Assembly (NCBI GenBank): GCA_034440615.1
Contig: JAOTOM010004579.1
Coordinates: 184,001-248,000, forward strand
Length of the DNA: 64,000 nucleotides
Origin: Ashinkailepas kermadecensis
Taxonomy: Eukaryota > Arthropoda > Thecostraca > Neolepadidae
Direction: 5' to 3'
The notes below the pieces were generated by a model. The model was given only the letters and a program-made list of their open reading frames with translations, ran no database searches and was not told where the DNA came from. Positions 1-10,300 of this stretch are shown here, one piece after another (position 1 is the stretch's first letter; every line of letters begins with the position of its first letter). The translations under genes and the position numbers were made by a program.

Positions 1-440
1 TTTGTATGATACATTCCTATTTATTGCCCCAAGCATTCTTAGTGCCTTCTTCCTGGCTTCTTTGGTCTGTTCTGATGCCCCCAATTTTGTGTTAAAAATA
101 ACACCTAAGTCCTTCTCCTGCTGAGTCACAGATAGTACTTGGCCACCCATCAAGTATGGAGCCTTGATATGCTGCCTACCTACATGCATGATTTTGCACT
201 TATCAAAATTAAATTAAATTTGCCATTTTTCGGACCACTCCACAAGCTCGTCTAAGTCTTTCTGCAGCAAGACCTGCTCATTGTGCCCTGTTATTGCCCT
301 AAATACCTTCAAATCATCTGCAAATTTCAAAACCTTACTGCTTAGGCCACTTTCAATGTTATTTACAAACATAATGAACAATAGTGGTCCCAGTACTGAC
401 CACTGGGGGACTCCACTAAGAACATTTTGCCATGACACAG
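1..440 (-). mobile_element. CR1-like LINE 3' fragment, reverse-oriented
   Basis: Read on the minus strand this is the end of a reverse transcriptase: the block SGVPQ-SVLG, then the catalytic-box stretch LKFADD, then the downstream thumb region. It matches about 3509-3945 of the larger plus-strand copy in this window, in inverse orientation and at high identity. It keeps the FADD catalytic aspartates that the larger copy has altered to FVDD. It is cut by the window edge on one side and loses similarity near 440 on the other, so it is a dead fragment. The family is inferred from RT motifs (Jockey/CR1 clade). Confidence 0.85.
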
Positions 441-1560
441 CAACACAATGCAAATACTGGATTTACGTGCTGTTCCTAAGTTTTCACAAAAATCTGCCGG
501 AGATGCCTTCCAATGTGAACTTCCGAAACCGCTTCAAGTGTAGTTCCGAAGCAAAAATTTGTGGGACGAAGTAGAAAAAGAAAAGTTTGAAGTTTTGCGC
601 TCCCATAGCTGAGGGTTAGGGAACAGCATGCGAAAATCCGCAACGGGCTGAGTCCGCCTCTCTCCCTACCAGAATAGGATTAAGCTGAAATATTAAGGGA
701 GAGAGTGATTTTGTTCAACGTGTCGGACCATAAAGATCATTTACGCCGCCTTGAAATATTATGTTCGATGTTAGCAAGTCAAAGTAAGCACATCCAATTC
801 ATCGCAGAGAATCGAGAAGCCGCAGATGCGCTAAGTACGTAAAAGTAGACTTTCCTGCCATATTACAAAATCACCTACCACGGCAAAGCTATTCCAATCT
901 TCGCCCAATGAAGGATTTCACTCATGAGCGCTTGTGATACCGTGCTGGTTATGAATAAAATTAATTCCAGGAGTAAGTTAACAGTTAGCAGGAGACCAAA
1001 GTCGAATCAAGGTAAAGCGAAAACAATTCCCTTTAATTTCATCCACTAATCAAACATCATGGATCCATTCCGCAACCTGAAGTTTGTTGAGTAAGGTGGG
1101 GTCATGCAATTTATCGTGCGGTAACTATGAGACAATTATTAGGATCAGTAATCATGGGGCTTATGCCACTCAGGTAGGCACAATCTACCAGGGAATTCCT
1201 CAAATTTGTGTACGCCCCATTGGAAAATCCGGTGTGCGCTCCTGAACGGATGCATATCTCGATGACTGTAGACAAAAAATGTCTAATAGGGGTTGAGAAA
1301 ATGACGTCATTGAATATCACGTACGCTTTCTCCAATTTGTTTACCGTTGATTAGAGAACGGGGGCAAGACGGTGGGAAGCGAAGGTGGGTGTATTAACGG
1401 TACAAATTAAGCTGTTCGGGTTTTTCGATCACTTGTATGTTCAGCACTTATCTGTCACTTTGGATAGCCTGATAAGTTAAGGTACGGGAACCCAAGCAGG
1501 GTTATGGGCCATTACTAATTAGGCAGTCACCTTGGGGTAAATTTGTAGTTTGGGACAATT
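441..1560. other. Intergenic, no gene seen
   Basis: Only short open frames without recognisable domains. A phrase like ggaccataaagatcattta near 725 resembles one at 40965 in the UBR4 intron element, so part of this is probably decayed repeat. Confidence 0.5.
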
Positions 1561-1985
1561 TTTGATTTTGGGGAATTCCTTCTTATAATGCAATGCTTAT
1601 AATTGTGCTTAGCATGATGTGACCACTCATTATCTCTGCAAATGCATACTTTTCAGTTGGGAGGTAAAATAAACAAAAAGGGGCTTGGAGTTGGGCAATA
1701 GGTATATCATAAAAAGTAATGCTCAGAATAAAAAAGTAATGATCTAACCTAACCTAACCTGGCCTAACCTTCCATGCATGGATAATCTTCTTTTTTGATG
1801 TGGAAAATTTCCAAACAATTTTTCTTCCTATTTTTTCAAATCAAGGAAACCTAACCTAACCTAACATAACCAGAATTGTTTTTGAAAAAAATAGTGGAGT
1901 TTTTTTTAGTGAGGGATTAAAAAATGAAATATTTCTAACTCAACAAAAAACCAACCTAACCTAACATAAACAAACCTAACCCCTT
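1561..1985. repeat. Dispersed AACCT-containing repeat, copy 1
   Basis: Contains the phrase ctctgcaaatgcatact, a stretch ending near 1735, and then short blocks of tandem cctaa. The same order (gtgaccac, tctgcaaatgc, cataaaaag, aacctaacct) recurs at about 4960-5280 and 7540-7860, and inverted at about 6320-6500. The AACCT blocks are the complement of the arthropod TTAGG telomere unit, but they are short, interspersed and imperfect, so this is an interspersed repeat and not a telomere. Confidence 0.65.
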
Positions 1986-1995
1986 TAGACGTGAA

Positions 1996-2280
1996 ATGGA
2001 GCTCGATAAGGTGATTTGTGAGGAAATCAGTAGAAACTTTCAGAGGAAATGCCTTATTCTTGGTGACTTTAATATAAAAGGATATGAAAATGTTTGTGTT
2101 GGCTCCCCATCATGTAAACTGTTTAGGAAATGCCTTGAAGAGGACTTGTTCTTACACCAGTTTGTAATGGAACCAACCAGGCAGGGCTCATTCTTGGAAC
2201 TTGTCTTCTCAGATTTAAGTGATTTAGTTCAAGACTTGACTGTAGGAGAAAATCTGGGGGAAGAAGTGACCATAACATAG
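1996..2280 (+). pseudogene. LINE endonuclease fragment
   Basis: The 94-residue frame holds CLILGDFN, the Asp/Asn motif of apurinic-type (exonuclease-endonuclease-phosphatase fold) LINE endonucleases, and LELVFSD further on. The start Met is simply where the frame opens. The N-terminal half of the domain is absent and the frame is lost after 2277, before the expected final SDH-type motif. Confidence 0.75.
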
Positions 2281-2953
2281 TGAGATTTAAGGCACAAATG
2301 GCAGGGACAATCAAGGATAACTTGGCAAAGATTCCAAATTTTAACAGGGCAGACTGACTGCATGAGAGAGGCTTCAAGTGCCGTAAAATGGGAATAATAA
2401 TTTTTTGATTTAAATGCCTGTGAAATGTGGGAAAAGTTCAAATCTTACTTTAGGGAAGTTCAGATTAGACATGTCCCCCAAAAGCAAAGGCGCAAAATAA
2501 GGGTAGAAAAGTCAGCATGGCTTACACCAGATTTGATGAGATCAATTAAGGCTAAGAAAGATGCATTTAGAGTATTTAAGGAAGCTTCAAATATCGTAAA
2601 TCTAAGGTCGTATCAAAAAGCTATAGATGCTGTGAAGCAGGAAACCAGAGCAGCAAGGTGAGCAAAAGAATTGGATTTGGCTAGGAACTGTAATGGGGAC
2701 AGTAAAAAGTTCTTTAGTTTCTACAAGCTATTGGTATATTGGTATAAGTTTCAAGCACAATTGGTCCACTGGAAGTAAATGGGACTATATTGAGTGAGGA
2801 TGGTGTGATGGTTGAGGAGCTGAGCAAGCAGTTTAAATCAGTGTTTACAGTGGAGGATGTGACAAATCTGCCATCCGTGAACCACAGTTCAGTGACAGGT
2901 GATCAGATCCATGATGTTGATTTCATTGATAGTGATGTTGTTTTCAATTATAT

Positions 2954-3808
2954 CAGAAAATAAAGCCAAACAAGGCAGCAGGACCTGATGGAATTTATGC
3001 TAGGGTATTGCAGGAAGCTGAAAAGGAACTGGCAATTCCACTTAGTATAATATTTTGTAGATCAGTTTCACAAAATGAAATTCCAACAGATTGGAAAAGG
3101 GCAAATGTAGTTCCTATTTTCAAGAAAGGAGAAAGAGGGAAAGTTGAAAACTATAGGCCAGTAAGCCTCACATCCCTAGTCTGCAAGGTACTCGACTCAA
3201 TTATCAAGGATAGAATAGTTAGTTTTCTGGAAGGAAACATATTGATTCAAGATACTCAACATGGGTTTAGAAAAGGGAGATTGTGTCTCACAAATCTCTT
3301 GGACCTTTTCAATTTTGCTACAGAACAATTTGATCAGGGAAATCAGGTTGATATAGCATATCTTGACTTTAGTAAGGCCTTTGACAAGGTACCCCGTAAA
3401 TGGTATTTGATGCAGCTTCAGGTCCATGGCATTGCAGGTAGCATCCTAAAATGGATGGAGTTGTGGCTTTCAGATAGACAGCAGAGAGTGATGTTAAATG
3501 GTACAAAGTCATCATGGCAAAATGTTCTTAGTGGAGTCCCTCAGGGGTCGGTACTGGGGTCACTATTGCTCATTATATTTGTGAATAGCATTGAATGTGG
3601 CCTAAGCAGTAAGGTTTTGAAATTTGTGGATGATTTGAAGATCTTTAGGGCAATAACAGGGCACAATGAGCAGGTTTTGTTGCAGAACGACTTAGACGAG
3701 CTTGTGAAGTGGTCCGAAAAATGGCAAATGAAGTTTAATTTTGATAAGTGCAAAGTCATGCATGTTGGTAGGCAGCATATGAAGGCACCATACTTGATGG
3801 GTGGCTGA
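2954..3808 (+). pseudogene. LINE reverse transcriptase, inactive
   Basis: Reverse transcriptase palm motifs appear in order: NKAAGPDGI near 2970, NVVPIFKKGER, NYRPVSLTS, AYLDFSKAFDKVPR (first catalytic Asp), SGVPQGSVLG and LKFVDDLKIF. The catalytic box is FVDD rather than the usual F/YADD. The aspartates remain, but the stop at 3806 separates the thumb from the palm. The open frame from the Met at 3008 is inside the domain, so 3008 is not a true start. Confidence 0.85.
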
Positions 3809-4440
3809 GTACTATGTGTGACTCAGCAGGAGAAGGATTAGGTGTTATTTTGAACACAAAATTGGGGGCATCAGAACAGACCAAAGAAGCCAGGAAGAAG
3901 GCACTAAGAATGCTTGGGGCAATACAGAGGAATGTGTCATACAAAAGTGAGGTCATCAGGAAGCTTTACTGTCAGGCCACATTTAGAATACTGTGTCCAA
4001 GCTTGGTCCCCTAGTTATGAGAAAGATTGTTGGCTCTTAGAGAGAGTACAAAAGGGGGCAACAAAAATGGTTAATGGTATAGGCAACCTGGCATATGAGG
4101 AAAGATTGAAGAAAATTAATATGTTTTCACGTAGATATAGAAGGCTGAGAGGAGATCTCATCCAGGTTTTTAAATTGTTCATGGTCAGGAACAGGGATAT
4201 CCCAGGGAAATGTTTGAATTTAACAGAAATGATGCAATTAGAGGTCATCAATTCAAAATTAAAGTTAATCACATCAGGACAAGGTTAAGACAGTCTTTCT
4301 TCACCAACAGGGTAGTAGAACACTGGAACCAGCTGCCAGGAACCATTGTCAGTAGCAACACACTGAACATCTTTAAAAACGGCATGGACAATCATTATAA
4401 GAATAGTGGGCTTGTTTTTCTGTATTCCAGGGAGGGTTGA

Positions 4441-4763
4441 TAGACAGATTTGGTGGTCAACTGGTTCAGTGTCCAAAGTGCAACCAAGAAGGGCCCTTGT
4501 GGCTCATAGTTGCACTGATCTTTTATGTCTTTGTGTGTAAAACTTGTTTAGTGGTTACCTTAAGCTACAATAATACCTACCTAGGATGAAACAAATATTT
4601 TTATTTTGTACCCGTTGAATTCACCCAGCAACCTCATCTCAGGTCACCTTTTGTACTTTTGCATTTTACTCTCATTCTTTGTTTGCACACATATATTTCA
4701 CTCTTATATTTCATTCTTTCACGCCTAGGTACCTACCTAGGCAAATTTGTCTCCAAAGGTGTT
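4441..4763. other. Intergenic, no gene seen
   Basis: AT-rich stretch after the LINE, with paired cctacctagg / ggtacctacctagg words near 4578 and 4729 that recur elsewhere in the window. Confidence 0.4.
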
Positions 4764-4886
4764 TTTCTTTGGAGTCCCATTATCTTAGTCACCTTCATGA
4801 ACATGATATTCTGAAGAAAAATTCCCCAAAAATCTTCAGAATACCATGTATATGAAGGCGACTAAGATGATGGGAATCCAAAGAAA
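4764..4886. repeat. 53-bp imperfect inverted repeat (hairpin)
   Basis: Left arm 4764-4816 and right arm 4834-4886 are reverse complements with a handful of mismatches around a ~17-nt loop. Key words are tttggagtcccat...gatattctgaag on the left and cttcagaatacc...atgggaatccaaag on the right. The words caccttcat and acatg(g/a)tatt are also part of the dispersed AACCT repeat family, so this is probably two family copies in head-to-head orientation. Confidence 0.75.
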
Positions 4887-4959
4887 AATTCCAAGAAATC
4901 AAAAAACACTAAGACAATTTTACCAGTAAATTTGTCTTAAAAGGGTTTTTTTTACTTCT

Positions 4960-5280
4960 TGGACTTTTTATTTTGAATACTATGTTTATGAAGGTCATGA
5001 AGATGCTGGGACCACTTATTTTCTGTGCAAATGCTTACTTTTTAGGTTGTGAGGAAGATAATGCCAAAAATGGCTTTGAGTTAGGTAAAATAGCATAAAA
5101 AGAAATGTTAAAGATATAATAAAATGCAACATAACCTAACCTAACCTAGCCAGCCTATATTTGGATAAAAAAATCCCAAATATAAAATTATTTTTCAAAT
5201 GTCAAGCAATTTATTTTCTGATGATTTTCAAACTTAAAAAGTAAACCTAACCCAGCCTAACATGACCTAACCTAAGCTAC
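4960..5280. repeat. Dispersed AACCT-containing repeat, copy 2
   Basis: Shares with 1561-1985 and 7540-7860 the order tgggaccac, tgtgcaaatgcttact, aaaatagcataaaaag, then aacctaacctaacct at about 5130-5147 and again at 5243-5275. Confidence 0.65.
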
Positions 5281-5348
5281 TTTTGAAGAAAAAATCCAAA
5301 TTTGTTGGATTTTTTGGGGGAATTTTTGGAAACTGGAAGTATTGTGCT

Positions 5349-6277
5349 TTAACACGCGCCCTGGAGGGCCTCTGAGAATTACGCCCACTGGAGGGGGGCG
5401 GATTCCGCCCCCCCCCCCTAAGATCTCGGCTCCTAGTGAAGCTGGAGGAACGAAATTCGCAGGGTGGATGGGCACGGTAGTGAACTCTATTGTGTGCAAT
5501 TTTCGTGACCTTAGGTCAATATCTTCAAGGTCAAATGAGGTCAGATTGACAAAATTTTGCGGTTTTGCGTGGCTTGGCTTGTCATCGTTATGGATCGCTG
5601 TGATTGTGTTTAAATGCTCAAAAATGGGCATAAATGATGTTTTGGACATTACTAATTATGCAATGCAGATGCCAGACCCAGCATTTGACCTCAGGTCAGC
5701 TATATAGCACCACTTTATCAGGTCAGTTACCTGTTCCAGTTACCGGAACCGGCCGCCCGCCCGACTGCTCCGTCGGTCAGCTCGGAGCAATCGGCTTCGT
5801 GAAGAAGGGAGTGAAGTACATGAATAAAGTATGGAAACGCAATGAGAAACAGTACAAATGACAACCAGTAGTGCATTTATGGCAACATTCCAGTTGATCA
5901 AGTTTGGTTTCATTAACCTGTCATGAACTTGACCTGACTTGACCTTGGTGACCTAACATGACCTTGAAACTATACAGCATATCAGTATGCATCAAACAAG
6001 TCGCTAGTGTTGCCTAGAACACTTCCCTTTTGTCAGTATACTGGAAGCGCATCAGCGCCGATTTTTGTGGTCTAGCGCTAAAACATTTTTTGACTTTAGC
6101 GGCCCCTAACTTGAAAAATTCCCGGCCGATTTTCATTTTTCTTGCTTTAAACAACGCGCCGTTCATTTATAAGCAGGTACACCGAAAATCGCGTTTATCA
6201 ACCGGTAAAATCTGCAGTTATTTGCGAAAAACCGGAGGGGTGGGCGGATTTCGCCCCCCCTCCAGTGCGCGTGTTAA
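5349..6277. mobile_element. TTAA-bounded non-autonomous DNA transposon (piggyBac-like MITE)
   Basis: A TTAA at 5349-5352 and another at 6274-6277 flank terminal inverted repeats: left end cacgcgccctggaggg and, reversed, right end cacgcgcactggaggg (15 of 16 match). TTAA duplication is the mark of piggyBac-type insertion. Just inside both ends is a GC-rich hairpin, ggggcggattccgcccc on the left and gggcggatttcgccc on the right. The ~0.92 kb interior holds no transposase, but many AGGTCA / TGACCT words. Superfamily assignment is inference from the TTAA and the termini. Confidence 0.75.
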
Positions 6278-6319
6278 GGTGGTAACAAGAAATGTTTTTA
6301 TATGCATCTGCCTCCATAA

Positions 6320-6510
6320 AGCAAACAAATGGGTTAGGTTTGGTTAGGTTAGTTTAGTTTAGGTTTTATAAGTTGGAAGATTTTTCACATTAAATTTTTC
6401 TCTGATTTGCACAGAAAAAAGCATCCCATCATCTTTGTCACCTTCATAAACATGGTATTACATATAAAAATTCCCCCTCCCCCCAAAAAAAAACTTTTAC
6501 AACAACTTTG
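6320..6510. repeat. Dispersed AACCT repeat, inverted partial copy
   Basis: Starts with ggttaggtttggttagg and continues with ctttgtcaccttcataaacatgg, the reverse complement of the 3' part of the family seen at 4960-5280. The remaining bases up to 6688 show nothing else. Confidence 0.55.
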
Positions 6511-6688
6511 CCAGTATCTAGGCATCTACCTACCTGGGTAACTACTATCTATCTATCTTGTATGGTTAGTTTGACATATGTTTTAATGTAGGTAGGTACT
6601 AAATCATACAAGTTTTATTTTGCTATAGTTGCCAAGTTTGTATATCATCTTGGTTTGACTGAGTTACCATGTTGCATGTGTTTTTCAG

Positions 6689-6771
6689 ATGAGCCATGGA
6701 ATCACTGCTTCTATCTGAATTTGTCAACACAACAGGTGCTGAGCCTGGCCTTGCCAGAGATCTTCTGGAGG
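6689..6771 (+). CDS. OTUD7: OTUD7 exon 1 (first coding)
   Basis: Acceptor tgtttttcag at 6679-6688, seven untranslated bases, then ATG at 6696. A preceding in-frame TGA at 6690 rules out an earlier start in this exon, so 5' UTR exon(s) lie upstream and were not found. Encodes residues 1-25, the start of the UBA-like domain (LARDLLEG). Donor ggtgagt, phase 1. Confidence 0.93.
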
Positions 6772-7159
6772 GTGAGTCATGTCTAACTAGACTGGGCCAT
6801 GGTTCCAAAAAATTGGCTCTTCCTGAAGTTTTTTTATCTATAACTTTATCCTCTAGAAAATTATATTTACTTTTTATGCTAGAGAATTAATTGATGCTGT
6901 TTAGCAATGATTTTTGGTTTAATGATTGTCAATAAAATGCTCATAGCCTCACTGGAAAATACAAATGTGAATTTCTGATGTGACCAAGATAATCAAACTT
7001 ATCCTCTTTAAATTTGGTGACCAGAGTTTTGGTATTTATATAGAAGGCCCTAAGCTCAAATTACAAAAGTAATGTAAGGACTGGACTTGTTGAAACTTAC
7101 CTAGGAACTTCTTTCTTTACCATTTCTTTGGGAAATCACATATAGTTATATATATATAC

Positions 7160-7246
<87 letters not shown>

Positions 7247-7251
7247 GTATA

Positions 7252-7337
<86 letters not shown>

Positions 7338-10300
7338 TAACAAAGTACATTGGTAGGTTTTAGATGATCAAACACCTATAGGTTTTAGGCAATCCAGCAT
7401 GTGTAGGTTTTAAGTTATCTAACATCCATTGGTTTTATAAGATGCAACATATGTAGCTTTTTGGTGATCCAACATGAACAGGTCTTATGCAATCAAATAT
7501 CAATAGGTTATGTTAGGTGGTAAATTTGTACTTGAAGGTCATTTTTGAATTCTCAGAATTTCTTTTTTCCAATGCAGTGTTCATGAATATGATTAGCACT
7601 ATGTGACCACAAATTTTCTCTGCAAATGCATACTATCATTTGGCAGGCAAAATAACACCAAAAAGTGGTTTGAAGTCAGGTAATATAGCATAAAAGAATG
7701 TGTAAAAAGCTGCATAACCTAACCTAATGTAACCTAATCTTCCATGTCAGAAAAACTTTAAAGATAGGAAAATTTGGAGAAAAAAATTTGTGTTCTAAAA
7801 GTGAAAGGAAATAACATAACCTAGCCTAATTTGTTTTTAAGAAAATAACTTTTGCGGAGGATAAAAAAAAACAAGCTAAAATAAGAATTAATTACTAAAA
7901 CTCTGTTTCATCATGGGGATAAAATGTGTGTAAAACTTGTCTTGTGAACATTAAAGAACAATAACGCCAATTCGGTTTGTTTTTGTGTGGGGGGGGGGGG
8001 TTGCATTGTTCTTCACCATATATTACCCCACCCTTTTCCCGTCATGTTTTCCCTATATTTTATTGGGGAGAGAGCATAACAGGTATCTGCATTGTAAAAA
8101 CATGTTTTTCTGGTGTTTTTAAAAGTTGCTTGAATGAATTTGATGTTCTTTTCTTGGTCAAATGACTGCTTAGTTGAGGCATAAGTGCTTCAACTTGAAT
8201 TGCTTATATCTTGACAAGTTGTCATTTCCCAAAGAAATGAACTATCAACAATTTCTAACTTTGGCTGTGCAATTCATAACTTTTGGAATACAGTGCATTT
8301 TGTTTTGATCACAAGCACAATATACACATAAACAGTTGCTCTCTGATGAAATGATAAATGTGCTGATAATGACATTTATTGTTGTTCTAGTAAGCTGTGT
8401 TTGCTTTTGTGTGAATAAATGAAATACTGCTGTGTGTATGAATAAGTTCATACTTATTCATCAATAGCATTGCAAAATGCTTAGATTCGTGGAAGCAGGA
8501 CTGAAGTTGATGTTTCATTCAATATTGCAGGACATGGGGGTGAATATTTGTGTGTATGGATATAACCACGCAGTGTCTAGCACGGGTCTCCAGCTCCAAC
8601 TTGTTGATTGCATGAGCTCGCCGAGAAACGACCAGTGCATTGGTTTGTTGGGCTTCAGCTGGGAGGCAGGAGTCTTGTGGCTTGAGTTGTAACTGGTGAG
8701 TCCTTGTATATGCCGCATATAAGTAGGATAGAAAGAGCTCCTGCAAAATGCCTTCTATTAACTGTACCTTGGCAACGGGCAAAGGGCAGAAGCCTGTCAC
8801 GTGACAGAAGCCTGTCACGCCTGTCCGGCTGCCTGGCGAATACTCAGCAACTGCCTAAGTGCCTGCTCAAAACAGAGTGACAGTCTATCTCTACTTTCGT
8901 CGACAGCTCATCAGCAACTGTCTTTAAGTGCTACGGTATCGAGTCCGAAGTGCTCACAAGCTGGAACATATTTTAGATAGGCTAGACTTTTGGGGAGGTC
9001 TATCAGCAGTTGTGTTACACATGTACACGCATTCTGTCTGCCTGTCATATGGCACAAGGTGAAGGTATACATTTGTATGATCAACTGGGTGCATACTAGT
9101 CACCAGACAGGGATTAAGCTGACACAAATCAAAATTTGTTCATGATAATCAACAAAATATGTGGATTTGCATCAGGAGCTCAGTCCTTTTAAGATTTTCT
9201 GATTTCTCTGCCAGGGGCAGGGCAAACTAATATTTAAAACAAATTCGCCCAGGGTAGAAAGTTCCCGGACATTTTTCTTCTTTCTGGGGACTTTTGAGTC
9301 TCTCAACTTGCTACAACACAATTTGCCGTCAGGCTATCAAATTCAGAAGAAGGAAAAAGTTTGACAGAACACATAGATGTTCCTGCTTAGTGTCATGCAG
9401 TATGTACTCAGTGAGTAACATATTTCCTCTTCTTGTATGGAAGCAACGAGCTCTGTAGAACTCTGGCATAATACAGATGAATTCATTCATATAGGTCAGG
9501 AGCGTAGAAGGGACAAGAAAATGTGGAGGGACCATTTCCTCAGAGACATGCTACTGACTGATGCAACTTTAAGGGTGAAGTGTACTCAGGTGCCACGGTG
9601 TGGGTGTCTTTTGTACTCAGAGGGGCGCCTTTGGCTGCAGATTTCAGTGGAGCGTGCAGGGAAACATAATGTAGCAGCTCCTCTCCAGTCAGAGTGGGCA
9701 CCGCCGAAAGGTGGGATGGATTGCCCCCCCCCCCCCTCCATCACCCGGTACCTACGTCCATGGTCCAGGTTATTCTAGTTCCTGGTAGTGCTACTTAAGT
9801 TTAACATTTTCTCAGATTTTACCCTACTGACTTCATATGGGATCATTGCAGTCATCTTTTGGTTACTGACAATACACATATTTCTAGCCCGTACCCACTG
9901 ACGTCGGTGGGCACTCTTGGTGACGACCCTGTACGCGCGTAACCCTCATCCTAGCGCTATGGAAGTTACACGGTGGTGCGTGACGGATGTATTGGATGTT
10001 CTGTAGCGCGGTGTCGCGGCACGGCCAAGTGTCGACCGACTGCCCCGTGGTCTCTCGAAGTGTCACGTCGTCGCGAACGTTTGCACTCGCCGCGGAGAAC
10101 GACAGCGGAAGTCGGTGGGCGTTGTCAAGTGCAAGTTTGATATAAATATGTTTGGAATGCAGTTTGACGGAAGCCCATAGATGGAGCGCGACAACATGCT
10201 GCCTTCAGCAAGCTAAGCGACTTACCTGTCAACCACCCGCCCAACTTCCGTTTCAGATCAGCACTGGAACCTGAAGTCAGCCACCCAGGCGTTCTACTAC

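Larger units (their letters stand above)
1996..4440 (+). mobile_element. CR1-like non-LTR retrotransposon, decayed
   Basis: The order is that of a CR1/Jockey-type LINE second ORF. A remnant of the endonuclease (GDFN, then LELVFSD) lies at 1996-2280, a linker at 2425-2661, the reverse transcriptase at about 2954-3808 and a C-terminal region to 4440 (RVQKGATKM, YEERLKK, then WNQLPGTIVSSNT). Frame changes and stops between these pieces (for example the stop at 2659 and the stop after 3805) and the FVDD box show it is inactive. The 5' half of the endonuclease and any ORF1 are missing, the usual 5' truncation. No clear target-site duplication was found by eye. Confidence 0.88.
6772..10256. other. 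OTUD7 intron 1
   Basis: Contains the long (AT)n tract and an AACCT repeat copy, listed separately. The rest (7861-10256) is unique-looking AT-rich sequence with a poly-G run near 7987 and poly-C near 9724; no exon seen. Confidence 0.6.

Noticed and set aside
1747..1980. Telomere or subtelomere
   Set aside because: AACCT runs are only two to four units long, interrupted, and found in several dispersed copies and both orientations.
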